Position numbers and translations under genes: made by a program. The notes beneath the pieces were generated by a model that saw only the letters and a list, made by a program, of their open reading frames with translations, did no database searches and was not told where the DNA came from. Below are positions 1-7,399 of a stretch of DNA of 29,369 nt, piece by piece. How positions within the stretch are numbered: the first letter of the stretch is position 1; every line of letters starts with the position of its first letter. Source of the DNA: Pseudomonadota bacterium. Lineage in GTDB: Bacteria; Myxococcota_A; Polyangia; Polyangiales; Polyangiaceae. The stretch spans positions 1 through 29,369 of the forward strand of contig JAEZYZ010000103.1 of assembly GCA_023418705.1 (NCBI GenBank), written 5' to 3'.

Positions 1-2
1 CC

Positions 3-281
3 CTGCAAGGGAGCGCGGGGGTGTTCACCGTCGTACCGGGCGTCGAGATGAAGGCCGGGAGGGATGGGGCGCAGTGTGCCATCCTGCTCACCGAGCCGCG
101 CGTCTCGGCCGTACACGCGAGCCTCAAGATTGAAAATGGGCAGCTGTTGATCCGGGACGAAAACAGCAACAACGGCACCTTCGTCAACGGCAACCGCCTG
201 ACCGGCGGCTCCTGGACGCCGGTGCAGAACGGCTCGCTCTTGCGCTTCGGTCCCGCGGAGTTCAGCGTGCGGTTGGAGTGA
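3..281 (+). CDS. FHA-domain protein, C-terminal part (cut by left window edge)
   Basis: The reading frame is open to the left edge, so this is the end of a longer gene; a GTG at 21 is in frame but falls inside the first FHA strand and is unlikely to be the true start. The 86 residues from there form one almost complete FHA domain: an AGRDGAQC strand/turn carrying the conserved Gly-Arg, then RVSAVHASL with the conserved Ser and His, then NSNNGTFVNG. FHA domains bind phosphothreonine peptides, so this protein probably docks onto a Ser/Thr-kinase product. It ends 7 bp before the PP2C phosphatase gene on the same strand, which points to co-transcription and a shared phosphosignalling role. What lies N-terminal (another domain, a kinase, or nothing) cannot be seen. 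Confidence 0.88.
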   Translation: MQGSAGVFTVVPGVEMKAGRDGAQCAILLTEPRVSAVHASLKIENGQLLIRDENSNNGTFVNGNRLTGGSWTPVQNGSLLRFGPAEFSVRLE

Positions 282-288
282 TTCGACG

Positions 289-1596
289 GTGAAGCGCACG
301 GCTCGGGGTGTCAGCGTCGAGGTCGCTGAGCTCAGCGACCCTGGCCGCGATCCGGGCAAGCAGATCAACGAAGACGCGGTCGGCTACTTCGAAACCCGGC
401 GCGGTCACTTGGCCGTGGTCTGCGACGGGATGGGGGGCCACACGGCAGGGCGCGAGGCGAGCGGGCTCGCCGTCACGACGATCGCGCGCGAGCTCGAGGC
501 CGCCGAGGTGCCATCGGTCGCCGAGGCCTTGCGGACCGCCATCACCGCGGCCAACCACGCCGTGTTCGAGCTCGGCAAGGACACGCCGATGGACCTGCGC
601 CCCGGCTGCACCTGCGTGGCCGCGCTGATCCACGAGCAGGGCGCGGAGGTCGCCCACGTCGGCGATTCGCGCCTCTACTGGTTGCACCGGGGGCGCATGG
701 TGCGGGTCACCCGCGATCATTCCATGGTGCAGCAGATGGTGGACGCCGGGGTCTTGTCGGAGGCAGACGCGGCTCAGCACCCGGAGGCGAACAAGATCAC
801 GCGCGCGCTCGGCATCGCACCGGAGGTCGAGGTGGAGGTCCGCTCGGCGCCGCTGCGGCTCGCTCCGGGAGATGTCCTGCTGCTCGCCTCCGACGGGCTC
901 ACCGACATGCTGTCGGATGAGATACTGCGCAGTGTGATCGAGTCGAAGCTGCCGAGCGGCGTCCAGGAGGTCGTTCAAACCCTGGTCCGCATGGCCAACG
1001 ATCGCGGCGGCCACGACAACATCACCGCTCAGGTCGTGCTGGTGGCCGACACACAGCGCGCCTCGGCCCCGACCACCCTCTCGGAATCGAGCGACACCCT
1101 GGTCGACGATCCCCGGCACCCCGCGTTCACGATCCCCGCCGCAGCGCCGCCGACCCTGATCGACGAGCCGGCGCACGACGGCGCGCGCACGACGGAGCCT
1201 CAAATCGAAGCCCATCCGGAGACGACGCTACGCTTTCAGGGCCCTGAAGCCAGCGACACCGGAAGGCCGCCGAAGCTGCGGCAGGCGCGCACGGTGGTGG
1301 TGGCCGCCTTGATCCTGTGCGGCGCGATCGTGGTCGGGGTCGTGCTGTGGTGGGCGCTGTCGGCGGCGGGCGGACCGGCTCGGGACGACGAGCTCGTACC
1401 ACCGCCTCCCGTGGTCGAGTCGCCGGGCGCGCAGCAAGCGTCGCCACCGACGACCGTGCTGGAAGCGTCCGTCGAACCGGAGCCCGCTCCGACCGCCGCG
1501 CCGACCCCCGCGCCCACACCCACACCGCCGGGCACGAGCCCACCGCTGCCCGCGGAGGTGGGGGCGGCGGCCCCCCCGAATCCGCCGTCACCCTGA
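289..1596 (+). CDS. PP2C-family Ser/Thr protein phosphatase with a transmembrane anchor
   Basis: 435 residues from a GTG start, with GGAG ten bases upstream. The PP2C catalytic domain spans about residues 10-255 and keeps the metal-binding acidic residues: D29 in NEDA, D46 in CDGMGGH, D202 in ASDGLTD and D243 in GHDNIT, plus the GDSRLYWL strand near 125. A proline/threonine-rich linker follows, then one hydrophobic segment at about 335-358 and a very Pro-rich tail to the end. This is the usual build of bacterial PrpC/Stp-type phosphatases that are membrane-tethered with an extracytoplasmic tail. It should remove phosphate from Ser/Thr-kinase substrates, probably those read by the flanking FHA proteins. 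The catalytic call is firm; the substrate is inferred from context only. Confidence 0.95.
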   Translation: MKRTARGVSVEVAELSDPGRDPGKQINEDAVGYFETRRGHLAVVCDGMGGHTAGREASGLAVTTIARELEAAEVPSVAEALRTAITAANHAVFELGKDTPMDLRPGCTCVAALIHEQGAEVAHVGDSRLYWLHRGRMVRVTRDHSMVQQMVDAGVLSEADAAQHPEANKITRALGIAPEVEVEVRSAPLRLAPGDVLLLASDGLTDMLSDEILRSVIESKLPSGVQEVVQTLVRMANDRGGHDNITAQVVLVADTQRASAPTTLSESSDTLVDDPRHPAFTIPAAAPPTLIDEPAHDGARTTEPQIEAHPETTLRFQGPEASDTGRPPKLRQARTVVVAALILCGAIVVGVVLWWALSAAGGPARDDELVPPPPVVESPGAQQASPPTTVLEASVEPEPAPTAAPTPAPTPTPPGTSPPLPAEVGAAAPPNPPSP

Positions 1597-1661
1597 GGCC
1601 CCCGGCCCGGCCCGTCCCTCTGTGCTTGGTTGTCACCGCGTCTTTCTGTAAAAGCTGATCG

Positions 1662-4601
1662 ATGATCCCGGGCTTCGGAAGACAGACTGTCATCATCGGC
1701 AGCGCGCCTCACTGCGATATCCGACTCGGCGGGCCCGGCGTCGCTCCCGAACACGCCCGCATCGTCCTCGATCAAGGGACGTTGTCGTTCGTCGATCTCG
1801 GCAGCGGCCAGACCTTGGTGGACGGAGCACCGCTCGGAGCCGGCGCCCAGGCGGCCTTCGATTTTCGCAAGCAGTTCGTCGTGGGCCAGGCCGCCGTGCC
1901 GAACGCCCACCCTGCCATCGGCCTCATGTTGATGAGCCGAGGGCAGCTCGCGCCGAACCCGAACGACGTCGTGTTCGGGCGCGATCCGGCGCGTTGTCAC
2001 ATCGTCGTCGGCCACGCCGCCATCTCCGGCCAACACTGTGCCGTGCGCTACGCGCCACGCAGCGCCGTCGATCTGGGATCCGCCAGCGGCACCTTCATCG
2101 GCAGCACGCGCCTGGCGCCGAACCAGCCGCACCCGCTCGATCCCCACGCTCTGCTCCACCTCGGCCCCGTGCCGCTGGCGATGGAGCTGGTCGATCAGCT
2201 GGCTCGCGCCCTCGGTGTTTCGGCGCAGGCAGCGGCGCCCGCGGGGGCAGCAGCGCCCGCCGACCCGAGCGGCGCCGGGGCCCGTCCCAAACACAAGACG
2301 GTGATCGGCCAGGTGCAGCTCGGCGGAGCGGGGCAAACCGCCAGCAAAACCATCGGCCGAACGCCGGACAACGACATCCAGATCTCCCACGCGCAGGTCT
2401 CCGGCAAACACGCCGTGCTGCACAAGGTGGGCGGTCAGCTCTTCCTCGAGGATCGCGGCAGCGCCAACGGCACCTACGTTCGCGGACAGCGCATCGCCCC
2501 GGGTCAGCGGGTCCCGGTCCACAACGGCGAGAAGGTCTTCATCGGCCCCATGCCGCTGGTGCTGCAGGTGCAGGACCAGGACGTCGCGGTCGTCATCGAA
2601 GACGTCGCCCAGTGGGCGGGGCGTCCGCTCTACGAAATCGAAGCCTGGGATCTGGTGCTCCAGGTGCCCGATCGAGACAACCCGCGCGAGCTCAAGACGC
2701 TGCTCGACCGCGTCAGCTTCAAGGCGCTGCCCGGCGACCTGATCGCCTTGATGGGCCCGAGCGGCGCCGGCAAGACCACCTTGCTCTTGTGTCTGAACGG
2801 CTACTTGCCCCCGACGGCGGGGCAGGTGCGCATCAACGGCGAGGACCTCTACGCCATCTACGACGCCCTGCGCGGCTCGATCGGCTACGTCCCACAGGAC
2901 GACATCGTCCACCCGGAGCTGACGGTCTACGAGGCGGTGCGCTACAGCGCCAAGTTCCGGTTGCCGCCCGACTACTCCGAGGACGAAATCGATCGTCGGG
3001 TGGCCACCACCCTGGCGCAGCTCGGGCTAGAGGGCGTCGCGCACCTGCAGATCGGGACCCCGGAGAAGAAGGTCCTCAGCGGCGGGCAACGCAAGCGCGT
3101 GAACATCGCGATGGAGCTGGTCACCGACCCGGTGATCATGTTCCTGGACGAGCCCACCAGCGGCCTGGCCGCCGATGACACGGCGGCCCTGGTGCAGCTC
3201 CTCCATGATCTGGCCAAGCAGACCGGCAAGACGATCATCGCCACCATTCACCAGCCGGCCAAGGACGAATACGAAAAGTTCAACCTGGCGCTCATCCTCG
3301 GCCAAGGTGGCGTTCCCATCTATTACGGGCCGAGCCGCGACGGCTACCAGTTCTTCGGCAGCTTCTTGCAGCGGCAGGGGCGCACCAAGCCCGTCGACAA
3401 CCCGCGTGACATGTTCGACGCGCTCAACCAGCGCGAGCGGCCGATCTTCGAAGCGCTGCGGGCCCAGAACCCGCACGCGCCGCGCTCGCTCGCCCGCAGC
3501 CAGGCGGCGCGCGAGTGGAACGCCGAGTTTTTCTCGCCGAACAACCCGATCTTCCAAAAGATGTACTCGGGGCGGCGCGCCGTCGGCACCGGCTCGCAGC
3601 AGCAGGGCGTGCCCAAGAGCCGCGTCAGCGCGCGCGGCCAGTTCGGCCTCTTGTTGAGCCGCTACTTCAAGATCAAGGTCCGCGACGTCAGCGGGACGGC
3701 CATCATGCTGCTGCAGGCCCCGATCATCGGCGTGCTCCTGGCGCTGGTGTTCGGCGGGCAAAAGGACGCCATCCCCTACTGGTGCCTCGGGGCGTTGCAA
3801 GAGCTCGGGCGCCGCTCGGGCGGGCTCGGCGAAGGGACCGACGACCTGCTCAAGAACATGGCGGCCACCTCCGACCACTCCGCCGCCATCTTCTTCCTGG
3901 TCGTGGCCGCCGTCTGGTTCGGCACCAGCAACGCCGCGCGCGAGATCGTCAGCGAACGGGCGATCTACCTGCGCGAGCGCATGGTCAACCTGCGGCTGTT
4001 CAACTACGTCTTCTCCAAGTTCCTGCTGCTCAGCGTATTTTGCGTGATCCAGTGCACGGTGCTCCTCGCCATCGTGTTCTTCGCGCTCGGGTTCCACGGC
4101 GGCCCCCAAGCCTTCGTCATCCAGCTCGGGACCTTGATCGTCACGGCGATGAACTCAGTCGTGGTCGGGCTCCTGCTGAGCACCATGGTCACGAGCGGCG
4201 AGGCCGCGATGGCGCTCACGCCCATCGCCCTGATCCCCCAGGTCGTGCTGGGCGGCCTGATGGTCCCGATGACCACCAACCCGCTCCTGGAGTGGCCGAT
4301 GTACTTGATGCCCGCTCGTTGGGGTTTTCAAGGCGTGGTGGCGCAGGAACGGCTCGCGATCGCGAACGATCCGGCATGGATCATGGATCTTGGGCGCCCC
4401 GACGCGAACAGCCCCGAGAACTTCGTCGCCGGCGGTAAGTTCAGCTGCGCCACCGCCCAGATCGCCAGCCGCGATTTCAGCGGCGCCTGGGGCTTCTCGC
4501 ACTACGACGTGGCGTGGCTGCCGCCGGCGGTCCTCGGCGGCATGATGTTCGTCACCCTGTTCATCATCCTCGCCATCCTCAAACGCCGCGATCCGGTCTG
4601 A
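1662..4601 (+). CDS. Triple-FHA ABC exporter with fused ATPase and ABC2 membrane domain
   Basis: 979 residues, ATG start without a clear Shine-Dalgarno. Order: FHA-like 1 (about 1-75), FHA 2 (about 100-175), an Ala/Pro linker, FHA 3 (about 215-300), an ABC ATPase (about 325-560), then an ABC2-type membrane domain. ATPase motifs are intact: Walker A GPSGAGKTT from 365, signature LSGGQ from 472, Walker B with D496/E497, H-loop H530. Six hydrophobic segments lie near 678-699, 741-760, 785-812, 819-843, 850-870 and 951-973. It is an ABCG-like half transporter, expected to dimerise. The closest architecture I know is mycobacterial Rv1747, a FHA-regulated exporter that has two FHA domains. FHA 3 is canonical (GRTPDND, VSGKH, SANGTY); FHA 1 has lost the binding Arg and Ser. 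Cargo is unknown; a lipid or cell-envelope component is a guess. Confidence 0.94.
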   Translation: MIPGFGRQTVIIGSAPHCDIRLGGPGVAPEHARIVLDQGTLSFVDLGSGQTLVDGAPLGAGAQAAFDFRKQFVVGQAAVPNAHPAIGLMLMSRGQLAPNPNDVVFGRDPARCHIVVGHAAISGQHCAVRYAPRSAVDLGSASGTFIGSTRLAPNQPHPLDPHALLHLGPVPLAMELVDQLARALGVSAQAAAPAGAAAPADPSGAGARPKHKTVIGQVQLGGAGQTASKTIGRTPDNDIQISHAQVSGKHAVLHKVGGQLFLEDRGSANGTYVRGQRIAPGQRVPVHNGEKVFIGPMPLVLQVQDQDVAVVIEDVAQWAGRPLYEIEAWDLVLQVPDRDNPRELKTLLDRVSFKALPGDLIALMGPSGAGKTTLLLCLNGYLPPTAGQVRINGEDLYAIYDALRGSIGYVPQDDIVHPELTVYEAVRYSAKFRLPPDYSEDEIDRRVATTLAQLGLEGVAHLQIGTPEKKVLSGGQRKRVNIAMELVTDPVIMFLDEPTSGLAADDTAALVQLLHDLAKQTGKTIIATIHQPAKDEYEKFNLALILGQGGVPIYYGPSRDGYQFFGSFLQRQGRTKPVDNPRDMFDALNQRERPIFEALRAQNPHAPRSLARSQAAREWNAEFFSPNNPIFQKMYSGRRAVGTGSQQQGVPKSRVSARGQFGLLLSRYFKIKVRDVSGTAIMLLQAPIIGVLLALVFGGQKDAIPYWCLGALQELGRRSGGLGEGTDDLLKNMAATSDHSAAIFFLVVAAVWFGTSNAAREIVSERAIYLRERMVNLRLFNYVFSKFLLLSVFCVIQCTVLLAIVFFALGFHGGPQAFVIQLGTLIVTAMNSVVVGLLLSTMVTSGEAAMALTPIALIPQVVLGGLMVPMTTNPLLEWPMYLMPARWGFQGVVAQERLAIANDPAWIMDLGRPDANSPENFVAGGKFSCATAQIASRDFSGAWGFSHYDVAWLPPAVLGGMMFVTLFIILAILKRRDPV

Positions 4602-4603
4602 GC

Positions 4604-5086
4604 GTGCGCCCGGCGCCCCGACATCCGCTCGACCCGCGCGCCGTCAGCTTCTGGCGGCTGCAAGGGCTCGTCCGGACGGCGCTGCTCGGCGCTTTCGGGG
4701 CGCTCTCGCTGGCGGGGGCGATCGTGATGAGCCCCGCGGGCCCATTGTTCCTGCTGGCGCTGGTGGCCTGCGTCGGGTTGTACGGCCTCTTCGCGCTGCT
4801 GATCGCCCCCGCTTGGCGCTACCGCGTCTGGCGCTACGACGTCTCCGAGCACGAGCTCGAGCTGCAGCACGGGCTGTTCGTGGTCAGCCGCACCCTGATC
4901 CCGCTGGTTCGAGTCCAGCACGTCGATACGCGACAAGGGCCGCTGCTCAAGTATTTCTCGCTCTCCACCGTCACGGTGTCCACGGCGGCCGGCACGCACG
5001 AAATCCCGGCCCTGTCCGACGAGGTCGCCGACCAGCTCCGCGATCACATCTCCGCGCTGGCCCAGCGCGCGCGTGAGTCGCTGTGA
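4604..5086 (+). CDS. Bacterial PH-domain (bPH2, YdbS-like) membrane protein
   Basis: 160 residues from GTG at 4604, two bases after the exporter stop; a longer frame exists upstream but would overlap the exporter by about 90 bases, so I prefer this start. Two hydrophobic segments (about 26-42 and 47-69) precede a bPH2 (DUF304) domain at about 72-155, recognisable from WRYDVSEHELELQHGLF followed by RTLIPLVRVQHVDTRQGPL. This is the YdbS type that in Bacillus is encoded beside YdbT, exactly as here. The molecular role of the family is poorly known; envelope stress or resistance functions have been proposed. It is almost certainly translationally coupled to both neighbours. Confidence 0.87.
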   Translation: MRPAPRHPLDPRAVSFWRLQGLVRTALLGAFGALSLAGAIVMSPAGPLFLLALVACVGLYGLFALLIAPAWRYRVWRYDVSEHELELQHGLFVVSRTLIPLVRVQHVDTRQGPLLKYFSLSTVTVSTAAGTHEIPALSDEVADQLRDHISALAQRARESL

Positions 5087-6639
5087 CCGACCTCCCCCCG
5101 CCCGGGCGCCCCCGCGAGGATGAGGCCGCGCGCCGCCTGCACCCGGTGGCGGCGCTCCTGTCGATGTCCCGCAGCCTGCGAAACTTCGTCCCCCTCGTCC
5201 TGATCGCCGTCATCACTCGACCCTCGGAGCTGTCCGTCTTGTTCGGCTTCGGTGCCATCGCCATCGCCTTCTCGTTGATCGAAGGGGTGGGCAGCTGGTT
5301 GCGCTTCCGCTATCGCGTCGTTCAAGCCGAGCTCCGCGTCGAACAGGGATTTCTCGTGCGGCGGCGCGCCTTCATTCCCATCGATCGCATTCAGGCGATC
5401 GACGTCAGCGCGGGCCTGATCGAGCGGCTGTTCGGGGTCGTCCGCATCGAAATCAAGACCGCCGCCGAGGGCACGCAAGCCGAGCTCAGCGCCGTGACGG
5501 AGGCCGAGGCCAGGCGGCTCCAAGAGCTCTTGCAAACGCGCCGCGACCAGCAAGACCAGCCGACGGAGCGGACGCCGCGCTACGCCCTCACCCTGCGCGA
5601 TTTGATCCTCGGCGCCAGCACCTCGGGCCGCCTGACCATCATCCTGTCGGGGTTCGGCTGGCTCTACTCCCGCGCCGAAGAGGTCATCGATCGCTGGCTG
5701 CTGGAGCGGCTCGAGCTCATCGGACAGACCCCGACCGCGATCTCGGCCAGCCCCGCGTGGATCGCCTTCGGAGTCTTCCTGCTCTTGGTCGTCAGCTGGC
5801 TGGTGTCGTTCACCACGGAGCTCGTGCGCTACGGCGGGTTCGGGGTGCAGCGCCAGAACGGCGAGCTGCGCATCACCCGCGGGCTGCTCGAGCGGCGCAG
5901 CATCACCATCCCGGTGCGCCACATCCAGGCCATCCGCATCGTCGAGGGCCTGTTGCGCCAGCCGCTCGGCTACGCCGCCGTGCTGGTCGAGAGCGCCGGC
6001 CACGCCGAGGAGAAGGGTCAGTCGACCCACCTGCACCCCTTCGTTCACAAGGATCGGATCGTCGAGCTGCTCTCGGAGCTCTGCCCCGAGCACGACCTGA
6101 CCGCGTTGCGCGCGCTGCCCACGAACCCCCCGAGCGGCGCGGCGCCGATCGGAGGCGGGGGCGCGCGCGTGATGCGCCCGCCGCCTCGAGCGCTGCGGCG
6201 CTTTCTGATGGCGCCCGTGGTTCTGACGCTGCTCGCGACGGGCGTGGCCGCCACCCTGCTGCCAAACGGCTGGCTCGTGGGCGCGCTGCTCTTCCCCGTC
6301 GCGTGGATCGGCCAGCGCGCCCACCGCGAGACGGCCGTGGCCCTGGGCGACCACCTCGCGGCGCTGCGCTTCCGCTCGCTGCAGCGCACCACGGTGCTCC
6401 TGCAGCGGCGGCGCGTGCAGTCCGTCACGCTGTCCCGCTCGCTGCTTCAGCGCAGGCTCGGGCTCTCGACGATCGAGCTCTCGGCGGCCTCCGGCAGCGG
6501 GCGGCGACGGTTCTCGGTGACGGAGCTCGACGCGGCCGACGCACTGGCGACGCTCGAGTGGTGCGCGCCGAGCGCTCGCTCCTCGTCCCCGCCGACATCG
6601 CCGGCCGAGAGCCCGGCGGCCGACCTTCACCAGGCTTGA
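5083..6639 (+). CDS. YdbT-like membrane protein with three bPH2 domains
   Basis: 518 residues. The GTG start overlaps the stop of the previous gene (GTGA at 5083-5086), so translation is probably coupled. Three PH-like (bPH2/DUF304) modules follow hydrophobic pairs: around 82-155 (RVVQAELRVEQGFLVRRR, PIDRIQAIDV), around 245-320 (GELRITRGLLERRSIT, VRHIQAIRIVEGL) and around 405-480 (RTTVLLQRRRVQSVTLSRS). Membrane segments lie near 25-60, 170-230 and 355-400. Length and the triple repeat match YdbT. With the preceding YdbS-like gene it likely forms one membrane complex; lying directly behind an exporter suggests a shared envelope job, but nothing in the sequence fixes the function. Confidence 0.88.
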   Translation: MTDLPPPGRPREDEAARRLHPVAALLSMSRSLRNFVPLVLIAVITRPSELSVLFGFGAIAIAFSLIEGVGSWLRFRYRVVQAELRVEQGFLVRRRAFIPIDRIQAIDVSAGLIERLFGVVRIEIKTAAEGTQAELSAVTEAEARRLQELLQTRRDQQDQPTERTPRYALTLRDLILGASTSGRLTIILSGFGWLYSRAEEVIDRWLLERLELIGQTPTAISASPAWIAFGVFLLLVVSWLVSFTTELVRYGGFGVQRQNGELRITRGLLERRSITIPVRHIQAIRIVEGLLRQPLGYAAVLVESAGHAEEKGQSTHLHPFVHKDRIVELLSELCPEHDLTALRALPTNPPSGAAPIGGGGARVMRPPPRALRRFLMAPVVLTLLATGVAATLLPNGWLVGALLFPVAWIGQRAHRETAVALGDHLAALRFRSLQRTTVLLQRRRVQSVTLSRSLLQRRLGLSTIELSAASGSGRRRFSVTELDAADALATLEWCAPSARSSSPPTSPAESPAADLHQA

Positions 6640-6679
6640 GCCCGGCGCCGGGCTCCCGCATGCTCTCTCCTCCCGGCCC

Positions 6680-7393
6680 ATGTCCAGACCACCGTCGAAG
6701 CCCAGCTCGCTGCCCCCCGCAGCCGATGAGGCGGGGGAGCGCGGGGAGCTCTCGCTGTCGCTGTCGACCTTCGCCACCAGCCTGGCCCACGAGCTGAACA
6801 ACCCCTTGAGCAGCGTGTTGATGAGCGTGCAGTACGCGCGCACGACGAGCGACGCCGAGCGCTTGAGCAAGCTGCTGGCGACCATCGAGGAGAACACCCG
6901 CCGCTGCAGCCAGATCGTCGAGCGCATGGTGGAGCTCGCGCGACGCTCGAGCTCGGAGCTTGGACCAGCGCCCCTCGACGCGGTGCTCAGCGAGGCGGTC
7001 GAGCTCGCGCGCCGTCAAGGCGTCACGGTCGAGCTCGAGCTCGGCGCGCTGCCGGCCGTGCGCTGTCAAATCGGCGAGCTGCGGCAAGCCTTCGTCATGT
7101 TGCTGCTCGGGCTGGGTCGCGAGGGAACCCGGGTGCGGGTCCGCGCACGGCGCAGCGGCCAGCTCGCGTTGGTCGAGCTCGAGGCGCCGGTCCAAACGGA
7201 CGGCGCCGCCCAGCGCATCGACTCGGCGCTCGGACAGCGGCTGTTTGCCGATCGCGACGAGCAGCCCGCCCACCTCGCCATCGCACGCCGGATCGTCGGT
7301 GCCTACGGCGGCAGCATCCGCCCCGCCCACGTCGAAGGCTGGACGCGGCTCGAGGTGCAGCTGCCGGAGACGAGCGGCGCCGGCCCCGGTTGA
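6680..7393 (+). CDS. HisKA-domain protein with degenerate ATPase domain (probable pseudo-histidine kinase)
   Basis: 237 residues. A HisKA dimerisation helix pair covers about 28-95, with a perfect H-box FATSLAHELNNPL (H37) that also keeps the ExxN pattern linked to phosphatase activity. The rest has the length and order of a HATPase_c domain, but the ATP-binding boxes are gone: the N-box Asn is replaced in LRQAFVMLLLGLG, no DxGxG G1 box is present (VELEAPVQTDG), and the G2 glycines are replaced in EQPAHLAIARRIVGAYGG. There is no transmembrane segment or sensor domain. It is the last gene of the plus-strand block, 40 bp after the YdbT-like gene, and ends 6 bp from the convergent TPP-enzyme gene. 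It may act as a phosphatase, scaffold or phosphotransfer protein rather than an active kinase. Confidence 0.82.
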   Translation: MSRPPSKPSSLPPAADEAGERGELSLSLSTFATSLAHELNNPLSSVLMSVQYARTTSDAERLSKLLATIEENTRRCSQIVERMVELARRSSSELGPAPLDAVLSEAVELARRQGVTVELELGALPAVRCQIGELRQAFVMLLLGLGREGTRVRVRARRSGQLALVELEAPVQTDGAAQRIDSALGQRLFADRDEQPAHLAIARRIVGAYGGSIRPAHVEGWTRLEVQLPETSGAGPG

Positions 7394-7399
7394 CCCGGC

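Noticed and set aside
1236..2912. 558-residue open frame on the minus strand opposite the PP2C and exporter genes
   Set aside because: It is antisense to two clear genes, has no recognisable domain, and such long shadow frames are expected at this GC content.
4906..4916. GGTTCGAGTCC, a tRNA T-arm-like string
   Set aside because: No acceptor, D or anticodon arm surrounds it; it lies in the YdbS-like coding frame.
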